64,000 bases of DNA from TMED27 sp964350695 (GTDB taxonomy: Bacteria; Pseudomonadota; Alphaproteobacteria; Micavibrionales; Micavibrionaceae): positions 1 through 64,000 of the forward strand of contig CAYGKM010000003.1 of NCBI GenBank assembly GCA_964350695.1. Direction: 5' to 3'. Shown in pieces: positions 44,243 through 52,758 of this stretch. The number at the start of each line of letters is the position of its first letter. Position 1 is the first letter of the stretch. Made by a program: the position numbers and the translations under genes. The notes beneath the pieces are model-generated. The model worked only from the letters and a program-made list of their open reading frames with translations, had not been told where the DNA came from and made no database searches.

Positions 44243-45169
44243 TTATTTTTTCGAAAAAACATCAAGAAAATATGAATTATCTATATAATCCATATAGTTA
44301 GGGATAGGTTTGCCTCTGAACTCGGTATCATATTCTCGGATCGAATCACTCACAACACCCACCATATCAAGAAAAGAAGGCTGAATAAGCGAAAGCTCAG
44401 GTGTATATTGCTTTAACGCTTCAGCATGAGTTTTACCGGATAATTTCATCACTTCCGCCAAAATCCGAAAAGCCATATCAGGGCTCTTCCTCAAAAACCC
44501 TTCAGCCTCCTTTAGAGAGACTAAAAAACCCTTTAAAAGCTCTCTTTGTTTTATCAAAAAGGTTTTAGAAGCAACGAGCACAACTTCGGAAACATGCGCT
44601 CCTGAATTCCTGAAAAATGTATAGGGCAGGTCAAGCTCATCCATCGCAACCATCGTATTATTCATGTAAGGCTGCCATAAAGACATGCCGTCAATCTCAC
44701 CTCTCATAAGCGCATTGGGCATGGCTTGGGGAGACATAGGCTTAATCTCAATATCGCCTTTATTTATATTCTGCTCTTTGAGGAATTGAACTAAAAAAGT
44801 GTGGGATGTGGTTCTCGGCGTAAAACCGATTTTTTTACCTGGTAAATCTTTAGCACTCTGATCCTTGCCGCGCAAAATAAAATTATCAGCCGTGCGTTTT
44901 TCAACCGATGTAAAAGCTTTAAATGGAATTTTTGGGCGCTCATAACCAAGATAGGCAAAATTCGTCTCCACCATAGTCGCGATATCAACCTGACCGGCTA
45001 AAAGAAGCTCCATAGCTTTTCGGGCATACGGCACTTCAACATATTCAATCTCTACGCCTTGGTCGTAAAAAAACCCTTTTTGTTCCGCGATCAAAAGAAG
45101 CAACGCCAAGTCTTTAGTGCGTGCCAACTTAAGCTTTTTTTGAGAACGCTTTGATAGATAATGGGCCAT
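44243..45169 (-). CDS. NMT1/SsuA-like substrate-binding protein lacking a signal peptide
   Basis: 308 residues. Periplasmic-binding-protein fold of the NMT1/THI5 type: KGFFYDQGVEIEYVEVPYARKAMELLLAGQVDIATM, GKKIGFTPRTTSHTFLVQFL, and MPNALMRGEIDGMSLWQPYM. Members bind thiamine precursors, sulfonates or nitrate. Unlike most, the N-terminus is basic (YLSKRSQKKLKLARTK) with no signal peptide or lipobox, and no permease or ATPase gene is adjacent. It may be cytosolic, or the true start may lie elsewhere. Base composition looks more AT-rich than in the neighbouring genes, consistent with separate acquisition. Confidence 0.82.
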   Translation of the reverse strand: MAHYLSKRSQKKLKLARTKDLALLLLIAEQKGFFYDQGVEIEYVEVPYARKAMELLLAGQVDIATMVETNFAYLGYERPKIPFKAFTSVEKRTADNFILRGKDQSAKDLPGKKIGFTPRTTSHTFLVQFLKEQNINKGDIEIKPMSPQAMPNALMRGEIDGMSLWQPYMNNTMVAMDELDLPYTFFRNSGAHVSEVVLVASKTFLIKQRELLKGFLVSLKEAEGFLRKSPDMAFRILAEVMKLSGKTHAEALKQYTPELSLIQPSFLDMVGVVSDSIREYDTEFRGKPIPNYMDYIDNSYFLDVFSKK

Positions 45170-45254
45170 AAAATCATTCTAAAATTAAAAAGAAAGAATA
45201 GAAATATAATTATTAAAAGCGAAGGCTTTGCAAACCTCGTTTCGTACTCTATGT

Positions 45255-45893
45255 ATGATGATTATGAGATACGCACTTACACTTCTGGTTCTGGCCTTTA
45301 TCGCGATGCCCTTTACGGCGCACGCGCAAAAGACAAAAGCCTTCGAGGCCGACGTTCAAAAGGTCGAGAATTACCTTCAAAATCTTGGCTCCGCCCGCGC
45401 GCGTTTCGTGCAAACCACGCATGACGGTACGCAGCTTGTGGGAACATTCTTCCTTCAACGCCCCGGCAGGCTGAGATTCGAATATGACCCGCCAATCGAA
45501 GATTTCGTCGTCTCCGATGGCTTCTTCATCTATTTCTATGACGCAGAACTTGGCGAGCAAACAAACGCCCCCATAGGCCAGACATTGGCAGATTTTTTCC
45601 TGCGCGAGGATCTCAAACTTTCCGGCGATATCGAAGTGGTCGGCATCAACCGTAAAGGCGGCTTCCTGCAAGTTGAACTCCAACAAACAGCAGACCCCGA
45701 AGCAGGATCTCTGACTCTCGGTTTCAAAGAGGAAAGCGGCGATCTGACGTTGAGCAAATGGCGCATTAAGGACGGCCAGGGCCTGATCACGGAAGTGGAG
45801 CTGTTTTACTTGAAAAAAGACATCAAGCACCCCGCCAATATGTTCGTCTATATCGATCCGAAAAAAGGCGACAAGCCGCGGTATAATAATTGA
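45255..45893 (+). CDS. lolA: Outer-membrane lipoprotein carrier protein LolA
   Basis: 212 residues. A signal peptide ends at FTAHA (about residue 24). The LolA barrel follows: ARARFVQTTHDGTQLVGTFFLQRPGRLRFEYDPP, VVSDGFFIYFYD and LTLSKWRIKDGQGLITEVEL. LolA ferries lipoproteins from LolCDE to LolB across the periplasm. The start is one of several close ATGs (45255, 45258 or 45264), and a TTG at 45228 seems less likely. Its TGA overlaps the recR ATG (TGATG). Confidence 0.93.
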   Translation: MMIMRYALTLLVLAFIAMPFTAHAQKTKAFEADVQKVENYLQNLGSARARFVQTTHDGTQLVGTFFLQRPGRLRFEYDPPIEDFVVSDGFFIYFYDAELGEQTNAPIGQTLADFFLREDLKLSGDIEVVGINRKGGFLQVELQQTADPEAGSLTLGFKEESGDLTLSKWRIKDGQGLITEVELFYLKKDIKHPANMFVYIDPKKGDKPRYNN

Positions 45894-46492
45894 TGCAAGA
45901 TGGCAGCCTTCAACATCTCATAAAAATGCTCTCCGCCCTTCCGGGGCTTGGCAACCGCTCCGCCCGCAGAATTGCGCTGCATCTTTTGCAAAAGCGCGGC
46001 GAAGTAATGATGCCACTTGCTGAAACAATCAAACGCACCGCCGAAGAAATCAAAGCCTGCCATATATGCGGCAATCTCGATATGCTCCAGCCCTGCAATA
46101 TATGCCAGGACGCAAGGCGTACACATGACCAAATCTGCGTAATCGCGCAGGTCAGCGACCTTTGGGCGATTGAGCGTACATCGGCATTCAAAGGGCAATA
46201 CCATGTGCTTGGCGGCGTATTATCCGCTCTTGACGGGATCGGGCCGGATCAACTGAATTTGACCACATTGATTGAACGCGCCAAAAACGAAAACGTACAA
46301 GAAGTCATCTTGGCCTTGAGCGCCACCGTAGACGGTCAATCCACCGCGCATTATATCGCCGATAGATTGGGGGAATGCGGCGTTGAAATATCGCATCTCG
46401 CCCACGGCGTCCCTATCGGCGGGGAACTTGATTATCTTGATGACGGCACCATCACGACAGCCTTGCGCTCCCGCAAATCGGGCGCCGTATAG
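45893..46492 (+). CDS. recR: Recombination protein RecR
   Basis: 199 residues. N-terminal helix-hairpin-helix ALPGLGNRSARRIALHLL, a C4 zinc finger CHICGNLDMLQPCNIC (about 56-71) and a TOPRIM domain (CVIAQVSDLWAIE, HVLGGVLSALDGIGPDQLN). With RecF and RecO it loads RecA at gaps. It is coupled to lolA by a TGATG overlap. The convergent small gene lies four bases beyond the stop. Confidence 0.97.
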   Translation: MQDGSLQHLIKMLSALPGLGNRSARRIALHLLQKRGEVMMPLAETIKRTAEEIKACHICGNLDMLQPCNICQDARRTHDQICVIAQVSDLWAIERTSAFKGQYHVLGGVLSALDGIGPDQLNLTTLIERAKNENVQEVILALSATVDGQSTAHYIADRLGECGVEISHLAHGVPIGGELDYLDDGTITTALRSRKSGAV

Positions 46493-46495
46493 GCT

Positions 46496-46831
46496 TTATT
46501 CTTTTTCCGACACGTACACATTACCATCCGCGTTCACGCGTAAAACCGCAATATGCGTGTAATGGCCTGTGCCATCGCCGCCAATCGCAAAATCATAATA
46601 TGTTCCCGCAGGAAAAAAATGATCGGACGATGTGGCCGTCACGCTCGCCCCGCCAAAATTGATATACACATCTTCACTCGCATACACGCTGATAACGCGT
46701 GTATCGGCATTAAATGGGGTCGTATTACGCGCAGAAGATGCCGCGCTCGAAATCACATGCGCGCCGCTATTTTTAAGGCGCAGCGCAGGAATCGGGTTTT
46801 TATTGCTATCAAGGGGTAACTTGGTCGTCAT
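46496..46831 (-). CDS. Small beta-rich protein of unknown function under a TetR-type operator
   Basis: 111 residues with no signal peptide, membrane segment or cysteine. The pattern is beta-strand rich, with Gly, Ser and Thr turns (DVYINFGGASVTATSSDHFF, then AGTYYDFAIGGDGTGHYTHI). This resembles phage or capsid-type structural modules, but no family is recognised. AAGGAG lies shortly before ATG 46831. A 26-base palindrome matching the tetR operator sits 32 bases upstream, so the gene is probably repressed by that or a related regulator. Confidence 0.75.
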   Translation of the reverse strand: MTTKLPLDSNKNPIPALRLKNSGAHVISSAASSARNTTPFNADTRVISVYASEDVYINFGGASVTATSSDHFFPAGTYYDFAIGGDGTGHYTHIAVLRVNADGNVYVSEKE

Positions 46832-46862
46832 GGGAAATCTCCTTTATATGGACTCGTGCGAG

Positions 46863-46888
46863 AATAAAACCAACCAGTCGGTTTTATT
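46863..46888. promoter_or_regulatory. Putative TetR operator (site 3), 26-base palindrome
   Basis: Nine-base arms AATAAAACC and GGTTTTATT (46863-46871 and 46880-46888) are perfectly complementary around the core AACCAGTC. Only the outer A/C and the central C/A pairs break symmetry. The core ACCAACCAGTCGGT is identical to the sites at 19085 and 37707. It lies 32 bases upstream of the start of the 111-residue gene on the minus strand, a good position to block its promoter. Confidence 0.75.
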
Positions 46889-46966
46889 TTCTGAATTTAA
46901 ATGGATTTTGGGTGTTGAGAATTTAAAGTCTCTTACACTCCCCCACAAAAGTCAAGGAATTTTTTC

Positions 46967-49135
46967 CTAATTCTCTGTATATTCGGAATTTTCGCCATAG
47001 TAATGAAGGCTATCGCCATAGCCATATTTCATATGACGCTTCACATCTACATTGCTCAAAACAAAAGCTACATCCGCATAGCCCACATCACGGAATTGCT
47101 TCACGCCGCCTGCAACAACTTCCCGCGGCGTATCATCCCATGACACGACATAGACCAGCTGATCACCCATATTCGCCAATACCCTTGCATCCGAAACCGC
47201 CAAACAGGCCGGAGAATCTATAATCACAAGATCATAAACCTCCTTTAAAGACCGCACCAGCGCACCCATTTTATCCCCGCCCACCAAATCCAGCGCACTA
47301 TTAGGGACCGAGCGCGCATAAATTTTATGCAAGCCCGTCATCTCGTCCTTATGGATGATCTCCTCAAGCTCCTTTTCGCCGGTGAGATAATCAACAATGC
47401 TCGCATCATTACTCTCTCCGAAACAGCGATGCGCATTTGGGCGGCGCAAATCCCCGTCTATAAGAATAACCTTCTCGCCTGACTTTGCCGCCAAGCGCGC
47501 AAGCCATACAGAAAGGGTCGTCTTTCCCTCCCCCGGCAAAGACGAAGTTACAACCACGCATTTCGGCTTTTCCCCTCCCGTACGCGTCGGCGGACGCAAA
47601 TTCAAAACCATTCGCAAAGAACGTACGCATTCCGCGAGCGTAGAAGACGGCTTATCGACAATATAACGGGTCAGCTCCTTTTGGGTCATATCGTCCATCT
47701 CCGGGATCAGCGCATAGCAAGGATAACCGAGCGCATCCTCAAGCTCATTCGCGCTGCGAAAAGTATTATTCATCACCTCGATCATGACCGCTACAATCAA
47801 GCCCAAAATCAAAGACACCAAACCCGCGAGAGATAATATAAGCCCCTTATTCGGGAATGACGGGCTTCTGGGCGGGGCGGCGCGCGTCAAAACCCGCGCA
47901 TCCACACCTTGCAGATCATCTTGGCTCGACGATTGCTCATAGCTTTTCAAAAACGCCTCATACACCGAGCGCGCCGCTTGCGCCTCATCCAGCAATACTT
48001 CATAAGCCGCGACGTTGCCGCTATCCTGCTGCCCCGCTGGCGGCTCCTGTATATCCGCGTCCCCTTTAGATGCCTCCACGCGCTGCTCGGCGGCGGCCAC
48101 ATCATCCTGCAGAGTTTTTAAACTCCTGCCTTCTTCGTGACGGATTTTGGCGCGCAACGCCTGCGCTTCGGCCTTAGCCTTAATAAGCGTCGGGTGCTTC
48201 GGCCCATAACGAGCGGAAAGCTCTGCGAGCGATGCTTCCTGCGCGGATAAATCCCGTTTTAAATTTAGCAAAACAGAAGAAACGCGCACGCCCTCACTGA
48301 GCCGCGCTTCCGCCGCCTCTAACTCTGCCTGCGCCTCAACACCATCTGCCAAAGAGTTGGAAGGCTTTTGCGTTGGCGCCCGCAAACCATGCTCATGCGT
48401 GTATTCCGCAATCCGCGCTTCCGCCTCTTGCACCTTCGCGCTTAAATCTGCCAAACGCCCATCCAGCCACGCGGTCATCGCCTTCGCCGCGCCGAATTTT
48501 ATCTCTAGGCTTTGCTCCATATAATGATCAACCACCGAATTCACCGCCTTCGCCGCCATTCCTGCATTGGTTGCTTTATACTCAATTTCTATCACCTTTG
48601 ATCCGCTCAAAGACTGCACAGCCAGACCATCAAGAAATGTGTCCGTCACCGCATCAACATCATGCGCCATCGCTTCTTCCGGCAGTGTACGTGTTTCGGA
48701 TTCATAAACGCTCAGCGTCCGAAAACTTTTACCCACCTTGGCAGGGCTTTGCTCATATTCAAAACGCGGATTAAATTCGGGATCTCCCATCAAGTTCAAA
48801 TCCTGCACAACCTCTTTCGCCAATTCGCGAGACTTCAAAACCTCAACTTCGCCGAGAATAAAAGCGGTATCATGCTCTCCACTTGATTGCGCCTTATCGA
48901 CCAAAACCACCGCCTTTGCGGTATATTGCGCGGGCATAAAATTCAGCGCAATCGCCGCCAAAGACAAGCCAATCAGCGCGCAGCTTAATATCACCTTTTT
49001 CTGACGCCCCAGCATCAAAACAAAACCGCGAAAATCAATATCAATCTGGTCTTTCGTCTGCGTCACCTTCACATATCGGGACGCTACACTCGGCACTGCG
49101 TGATCTGTGCTGCCTTGCGGGCTTTTATCTGTCAT
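46967..49135 (-). CDS. Polysaccharide biosynthesis tyrosine autokinase (Wzc-like)
   Basis: 722 residues from ATG 49135. An N-terminal Wzz domain with two membrane helices frames a long periplasmic coiled coil and GNVR segment (about 270-350). The C-terminal BY-kinase has Walker A PGEGKTT, Walker A' ILIDGDLRRP and Walker B LVIIDSPA. The tail carries a tyrosine cluster (YGYGDSLHYYGENSEYTEN) that is autophosphorylated in this family. It controls chain length and export of capsule or exopolysaccharide with the Wza-type protein encoded just upstream. In-frame TTG and GTG codons at 49141 and 49138 are alternative starts. Confidence 0.95.
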   Translation of the reverse strand: MTDKSPQGSTDHAVPSVASRYVKVTQTKDQIDIDFRGFVLMLGRQKKVILSCALIGLSLAAIALNFMPAQYTAKAVVLVDKAQSSGEHDTAFILGEVEVLKSRELAKEVVQDLNLMGDPEFNPRFEYEQSPAKVGKSFRTLSVYESETRTLPEEAMAHDVDAVTDTFLDGLAVQSLSGSKVIEIEYKATNAGMAAKAVNSVVDHYMEQSLEIKFGAAKAMTAWLDGRLADLSAKVQEAEARIAEYTHEHGLRAPTQKPSNSLADGVEAQAELEAAEARLSEGVRVSSVLLNLKRDLSAQEASLAELSARYGPKHPTLIKAKAEAQALRAKIRHEEGRSLKTLQDDVAAAEQRVEASKGDADIQEPPAGQQDSGNVAAYEVLLDEAQAARSVYEAFLKSYEQSSSQDDLQGVDARVLTRAAPPRSPSFPNKGLILSLAGLVSLILGLIVAVMIEVMNNTFRSANELEDALGYPCYALIPEMDDMTQKELTRYIVDKPSSTLAECVRSLRMVLNLRPPTRTGGEKPKCVVVTSSLPGEGKTTLSVWLARLAAKSGEKVILIDGDLRRPNAHRCFGESNDASIVDYLTGEKELEEIIHKDEMTGLHKIYARSVPNSALDLVGGDKMGALVRSLKEVYDLVIIDSPACLAVSDARVLANMGDQLVYVVSWDDTPREVVAGGVKQFRDVGYADVAFVLSNVDVKRHMKYGYGDSLHYYGENSEYTEN

Positions 49136-49143
49136 CACCAAAC

Positions 49144-49860
49144 CTAAAAGCCTTTTTCTTTGATCACAATGATATCACCCGGAATCACGCTCACATCAAC
49201 CGGCTCATCTTTAAGTACATCCGTTTGCTCTTTATGACTGCGCAAAATTTCGGCTCTGGTTTTATCCGCCGCAGCCGTAAATCCGCCGGCCAACGCCACG
49301 GCATTCAAAACCGACATATTGCTGACATAGCTATAGCTGCCGGGGTTTCGCACCTCCCCCAGAATATAGAACGGCCGATATTGAGAAACTTCAATCGCAA
49401 CGCTTGGGTTCACCAAATACCCGTCACGAAGCGCAAAGGTGATTTTATTTTCGATGTCCTTGAGCGTCAGTCCTGCAACATCAATACTGCCGATAAGCGG
49501 CATAGAAATATCACCGCCCCCCGATACCGCATAAAGATCGGAAAGATTATCCTCCCCGAAAACGGTAATCCTGAGAACATCATCCGGCCCGACCAAATAA
49601 TCACGATCAACGCTGGCAATAGCAGGCGGCTCAATAACATTAAAATCAACCAAAGGCGCTTCTTTTATCTCTTCAAAAACGCGCTCTTCCTCATCCGGTT
49701 GTTCAGACGGCGGGGTAATGCCCTTGGACTGGTAATACGACATCAGGCTTTTATAATGTTCTTCGCCCAAATCCGCGCGCGCATGCCCACCCGCAAGCAG
49801 CGCAGAAAACAGAACGACAAAAGCAAAAGCCTTTTTTGAATGTGATAAAAATTTAACCAT
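49144..49860 (-). CDS. Polysaccharide export protein (Wza-like)
   Basis: 238 residues from ATG 49860. A signal peptide ends at HARA (about 29). The Poly_export domain contains DYLVGPDDVLRITVFGED, and an SLBB domain follows (FYILGEVRNPGSYSYVSNM). No lipobox cysteine is seen, so it lacks the lipid anchor of enterobacterial Wza and is much shorter; whether it forms an outer-membrane pore alone is uncertain. The frame could begin with a TTG at 49890. The Wzc-like gene starts eight bases after its stop, so the two form one operon. Confidence 0.92.
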   Translation of the reverse strand: MVKFLSHSKKAFAFVVLFSALLAGGHARADLGEEHYKSLMSYYQSKGITPPSEQPDEEERVFEEIKEAPLVDFNVIEPPAIASVDRDYLVGPDDVLRITVFGEDNLSDLYAVSGGGDISMPLIGSIDVAGLTLKDIENKITFALRDGYLVNPSVAIEVSQYRPFYILGEVRNPGSYSYVSNMSVLNAVALAGGFTAAADKTRAEILRSHKEQTDVLKDEPVDVSVIPGDIIVIKEKGF

Positions 49861-49968
49861 GGCGTAAAGCAAATCGCGGAAGAAAATCAATTAAGGAATC
49901 AAAAACTGATACCCTGATTATACGGGCACGGCCGCGCCAAAACAATGGTTTAAACGGAGTATAAAACC

Positions 49969-50793
49969 TTAAGCAGCTTGCTCTGATTTCAAGAGATGCT
50001 CGACGATAATCTTACCCGTCGGGATTTCATAAAGACCCACACGCAGATCCAGCGTATTAGTCCCCGGCGCGGCAATTTCTTCGACCTTGGATAAAGCTTC
50101 TCCAAAACGGTTGGCCGCCTCTACCGGCTCTGTCTCGTATATCGGGCGTTGAAGCAAAAGCGTAAATTCATACTTACCGGTCTGGCCGATAATATCACTC
50201 TGCCTGCGAAGCAACACAAGCTTCTGGGACAACTTCGCCGCCGCAAAGTCCAGCGCATAAGGCCCGTCCATATCTAAAACATCTTTATGGTTGTTAATAG
50301 ATATTTTCAAAACATATGTCCGCTCTCCATAACGGTCAGCGCGGTCAATCGCCGATAAAAACAACTGGTTAAATGCAGATTTTGCAATAACGCCGCCCGC
50401 ACTTGGAAAATCAAGTGAATCATCGCCGTAATTCGCGACAAGGGCCTTTAAATTTACCGCATTCTTAAGCTTTTCACCCAAGGACACAGAATCAATCGGT
50501 TTGGCGAAAAGATCATTCGCCCCCGCCAAGATAGCATCTTCGGGATTAAAACTCTCCGAAAGCAAAAAGATATAGGGATAGCTGGACACAGATCTTTTGA
50601 TGTTCAAAATGATCGGCCGCGGCGTCGTCAAGGGCGAAGGATCAATAAAAATCACATCAAACGCATCGGCTTTCACCCGATCAACAGCTTTGTTTTTAGC
50701 AGTCTCTGAAAAGAATTGGTGGCCGGACGCTTCTATCTTTGATTTCAACAGATTAACTGTGACATCATCATTATCAACTACGAGTATTTTCAT
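49969..50793 (-). CDS. Response regulator with degenerate GGDEF domain
   Basis: 274 residues from ATG 50793, preceded by TAAGGA at good spacing. The REC domain has KILVVDNDDVTVN, the phosphoacceptor Asp in VIFIDPS (about residue 51) and a conserved Lys in LFAKPID. The C-terminal half aligns with GGDEF domains, but the signature is GKYEF in place of GGDEF and the metal-binding Asp of the first strand is missing (LKISINNHK). It should not make cyclic di-GMP, so it may act as a sensor or protein-binding output. It lies upstream of the Wza/Wzc operon on the same strand, with about 108 bases between, and is plausibly its regulator. Confidence 0.85.
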   Translation of the reverse strand: MKILVVDNDDVTVNLLKSKIEASGHQFFSETAKNKAVDRVKADAFDVIFIDPSPLTTPRPIILNIKRSVSSYPYIFLLSESFNPEDAILAGANDLFAKPIDSVSLGEKLKNAVNLKALVANYGDDSLDFPSAGGVIAKSAFNQLFLSAIDRADRYGERTYVLKISINNHKDVLDMDGPYALDFAAAKLSQKLVLLRRQSDIIGQTGKYEFTLLLQRPIYETEPVEAANRFGEALSKVEEIAAPGTNTLDLRVGLYEIPTGKIIVEHLLKSEQAA

Positions 50794-50966
50794 GTCTAAA
50801 TCCTTACACCACCAAAATCTCACAACATGCGAGACAGGTCAATCATTGTTAAAAAACACATAAATGGGAAGCCTCTTTTTAGGAATTCTTTGTTTCATGC
50901 CCGTAAACTGGTTTTTTCGAACAATTTATACCTTCTATGAAACCCCCTGAAATCCCGCTCATCCGA
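50794..50966. other. Gap upstream of the tRNA-Leu promoter
   Basis: Lies between the divergent response regulator start and the tRNA promoter. I see no credible gene. A minus-strand ORF covering 50879-51112 is the well-known false GLEPS-type reading antisense to tRNA-Leu and is not counted. Confidence 0.5.
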
Positions 50967-50995
50967 TTGACATCAATCGCATGGTGAGATAGACA
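50967..50995 (+). promoter_or_regulatory. Probable sigma-70 promoter of tRNA-Leu
   Basis: TTGACA (50967-50972) is a perfect -35 box. Seventeen bases later comes TAGACA (50990-50995), a moderate -10. The expected start point falls about 20 bases before the tRNA. The same transcript could run on into rnd and the LPS-export genes. Confidence 0.5.
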
Positions 50996-51023
50996 CGAGA
51001 GAGAAATTAACCGCTTAAAAACA

Positions 51024-51108
51024 GCCCAGGTGGCGGAATTGGTAGACGCGCTACGTTCAGGTCGTAGTTCCCCTTGTGGGAGTGAAGGTTCAAGTCCTTT
51101 CCTGGGCA
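51024..51108 (+). tRNA. tRNA-Leu (anticodon CAG)
   Basis: Acceptor stem GCCCAGG pairs with CCTGGGC. The D arm is GGCGGAATTGGTAGACGC-like, the anticodon stem is CTACG/CGTAG with loop TTCAGGT (anticodon CAG, reading CUG), there is a long variable arm typical of class II tRNAs, and the T loop is GGTTCAAGTCC. Discriminator A at 51108, and the CCA end is encoded at 51109-51111. The rnd gene starts 30 bases later. Confidence 0.97.
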
Positions 51109-51141
51109 CCAAACCATAAACAAAAGAAGAGACAAGAATTA

Positions 51142-51753
51142 ATGGCTATCGAATACCACAAAGGCGACTTGCCAAGCTCAGTATCCTTTAAAGGTAGTGT
51201 CGCAATCGATACTGAAACGCTCGGGCTTAATCCCCATAGAGACCCGTTATGCCTTGTTCAGCTTTCCGGCGGTGACGGCAACGCCCATATCGTGCAACTT
51301 GACCGCAGCACCTATAATGCACCAAACCTGAAAACCCTTCTGGCCGACACAAAAACCATCAAAATTTTTCACTTCGCACGCTTTGATATCGCGGTTGTTA
51401 AAAAATATCTCGGCGTAGAATGCACGCCCGTTTACTGTACACGTACGGCCTCTAAGTTAGTGCGTACATACACCGACCGCCACGGCCTGAAACATTGCTG
51501 CAAAGAGCTGCTCGGCGTGGACATGAACAAACAGCAGCAATCATCGGATTGGGGCGCGGACACGCTGTCTGAAGACCAACTCGAATACGCCGCAAATGAT
51601 GTCTATCACCTTCATGCGTTGAAAGAAAAATTCGACATCATGCTTGCCCGCGAGGGACGTACAGAACTCGCGCAGCGCTGCTTTGACTTCCTGCCGCTTC
51701 GCGCTGATCTGGACCTTGAAGGCTGGCCGAACATTGATATTTTCGAGCATTAA
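51142..51753 (+). CDS. rnd: Ribonuclease D (short form)
   Basis: 203 residues from ATG 51142; the open frame runs back into the tRNA and is not coding there. DEDD-type 3'-5' exonuclease: VAIDTETLGL (first Asp and Glu), FHFARFDIAVV and QLEYAANDVYHLHAL with the final Tyr and Asp. It trims tRNA 3' ends. It lacks the HRDC domains of enterobacterial RNase D, as is common in Alphaproteobacteria. Its position just downstream of a tRNA is suggestive. kdsD follows at five bases. Confidence 0.94.
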   Translation: MAIEYHKGDLPSSVSFKGSVAIDTETLGLNPHRDPLCLVQLSGGDGNAHIVQLDRSTYNAPNLKTLLADTKTIKIFHFARFDIAVVKKYLGVECTPVYCTRTASKLVRTYTDRHGLKHCCKELLGVDMNKQQQSSDWGADTLSEDQLEYAANDVYHLHALKEKFDIMLAREGRTELAQRCFDFLPLRADLDLEGWPNIDIFEH

Positions 51754-51758
51754 AACCC

Positions 51759-52751
51759 ATGTCAGACGTTAAAACCAACAACATTGAAAAAGGCCGCGCC
51801 GTTCTCAAAACAGAGATCGAGGGCCTGAGTGCTCTTTCAAGCACCATTGATGAAAATTTCAGCAACGCCGTAGAAGCCGTCCATAACATGAAAAGTAATG
51901 GCGGCGGCAGAGGACGCCTCATCGTTGCCGGTATCGGCAAAAGCGGCCATGTCGGACGCAAGATTGCCGCCACGCTGGCCTCCACCGGCACGCCCGCATA
52001 TTTCGTTCACCCCGGCGAAGCCAGCCACGGCGATATGGGCATGATTACCGAACATGACGTCGTCCTGATGCTTTCAAATTCAGGTGAAAACGCCGAGCTT
52101 TCAGACCTCATCCATTACACGCGCCGCTATGCCATCACCATGATCGCGATGACCAGCAACCCGAAAAGCACACTGGCAACCCATAGCGATATTATCCTGC
52201 AGCTTCCGAAAGTACCCGAAGCCTGCCCGAACGGCCTTGCCCCTACAACATCCACAACTATGATGATCGCCCTTGGCGACGCCCTCGCCGTTGCATTACT
52301 TGAGCGCATGGGCCTGACAAAAGAAGAGTACAAAGTCTTCCACCCTGGCGGAAAACTGGGGCAGCGCTTGATGACTGTCCGCGAACTTATGGTCGCCTAT
52401 GATGACCTTCCGCTTGTCAAAGAAGGCGCTCTTATGGATCAGGCGCTCATAACATTGACCGAAAAAAACCTCGGCGCGGTTGTGATCACAGATGCGAATG
52501 GCGCTCTTGCAGGAATCCTCACCGATGGCGATCTAAAACGCCATATGGGACCCGATCTGCTGCAACGCCCCGTCACTGAAATCATGACACGTACACCCAA
52601 AACCATTGATGCCAAAGCACTCGGCGTCGAAGCCATGGGCATAATGACCAAAAAGCCAAACAGCTATTTAAGCTCTCTCATTGTTTTAGATAACGGCAAA
52701 CTGGCGGGCATGATCCGCCTTCAAGATTGCCTGCAAGCAGGACTGGCATAG
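51759..52751 (+). CDS. kdsD: D-arabinose-5-phosphate isomerase (KpsF/GutQ family) KdsD
   Basis: 330 residues. A SIS domain (about 40-190) with GIGKSGHVGRKIAATLASTG and HPGEASHGDMG is followed by two CBS domains (LGAVVITDANGALAGILTDGDL and the final repeat). It interconverts ribulose-5-phosphate and arabinose-5-phosphate, the first step to Kdo for LPS. It is first in the LPS-export row, five bases after rnd and seven before lptC. Confidence 0.95.
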   Translation: MSDVKTNNIEKGRAVLKTEIEGLSALSSTIDENFSNAVEAVHNMKSNGGGRGRLIVAGIGKSGHVGRKIAATLASTGTPAYFVHPGEASHGDMGMITEHDVVLMLSNSGENAELSDLIHYTRRYAITMIAMTSNPKSTLATHSDIILQLPKVPEACPNGLAPTTSTTMMIALGDALAVALLERMGLTKEEYKVFHPGGKLGQRLMTVRELMVAYDDLPLVKEGALMDQALITLTEKNLGAVVITDANGALAGILTDGDLKRHMGPDLLQRPVTEIMTRTPKTIDAKALGVEAMGIMTKKPNSYLSSLIVLDNGKLAGMIRLQDCLQAGLA

Positions 52752-52758
52752 CATCACC

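Noticed and set aside
45249..45830. Minus-strand ORF of 193 codons
   Set aside because: It is the shadow of lolA, whose product is recognised over its full length.
50879..51112. Minus-strand 77-codon ORF with GLEPSLPQ and ASTNSATWA
   Set aside because: It is the familiar false ORF antisense to tRNA-Leu; the tRNA on the plus strand explains the whole 3' part.
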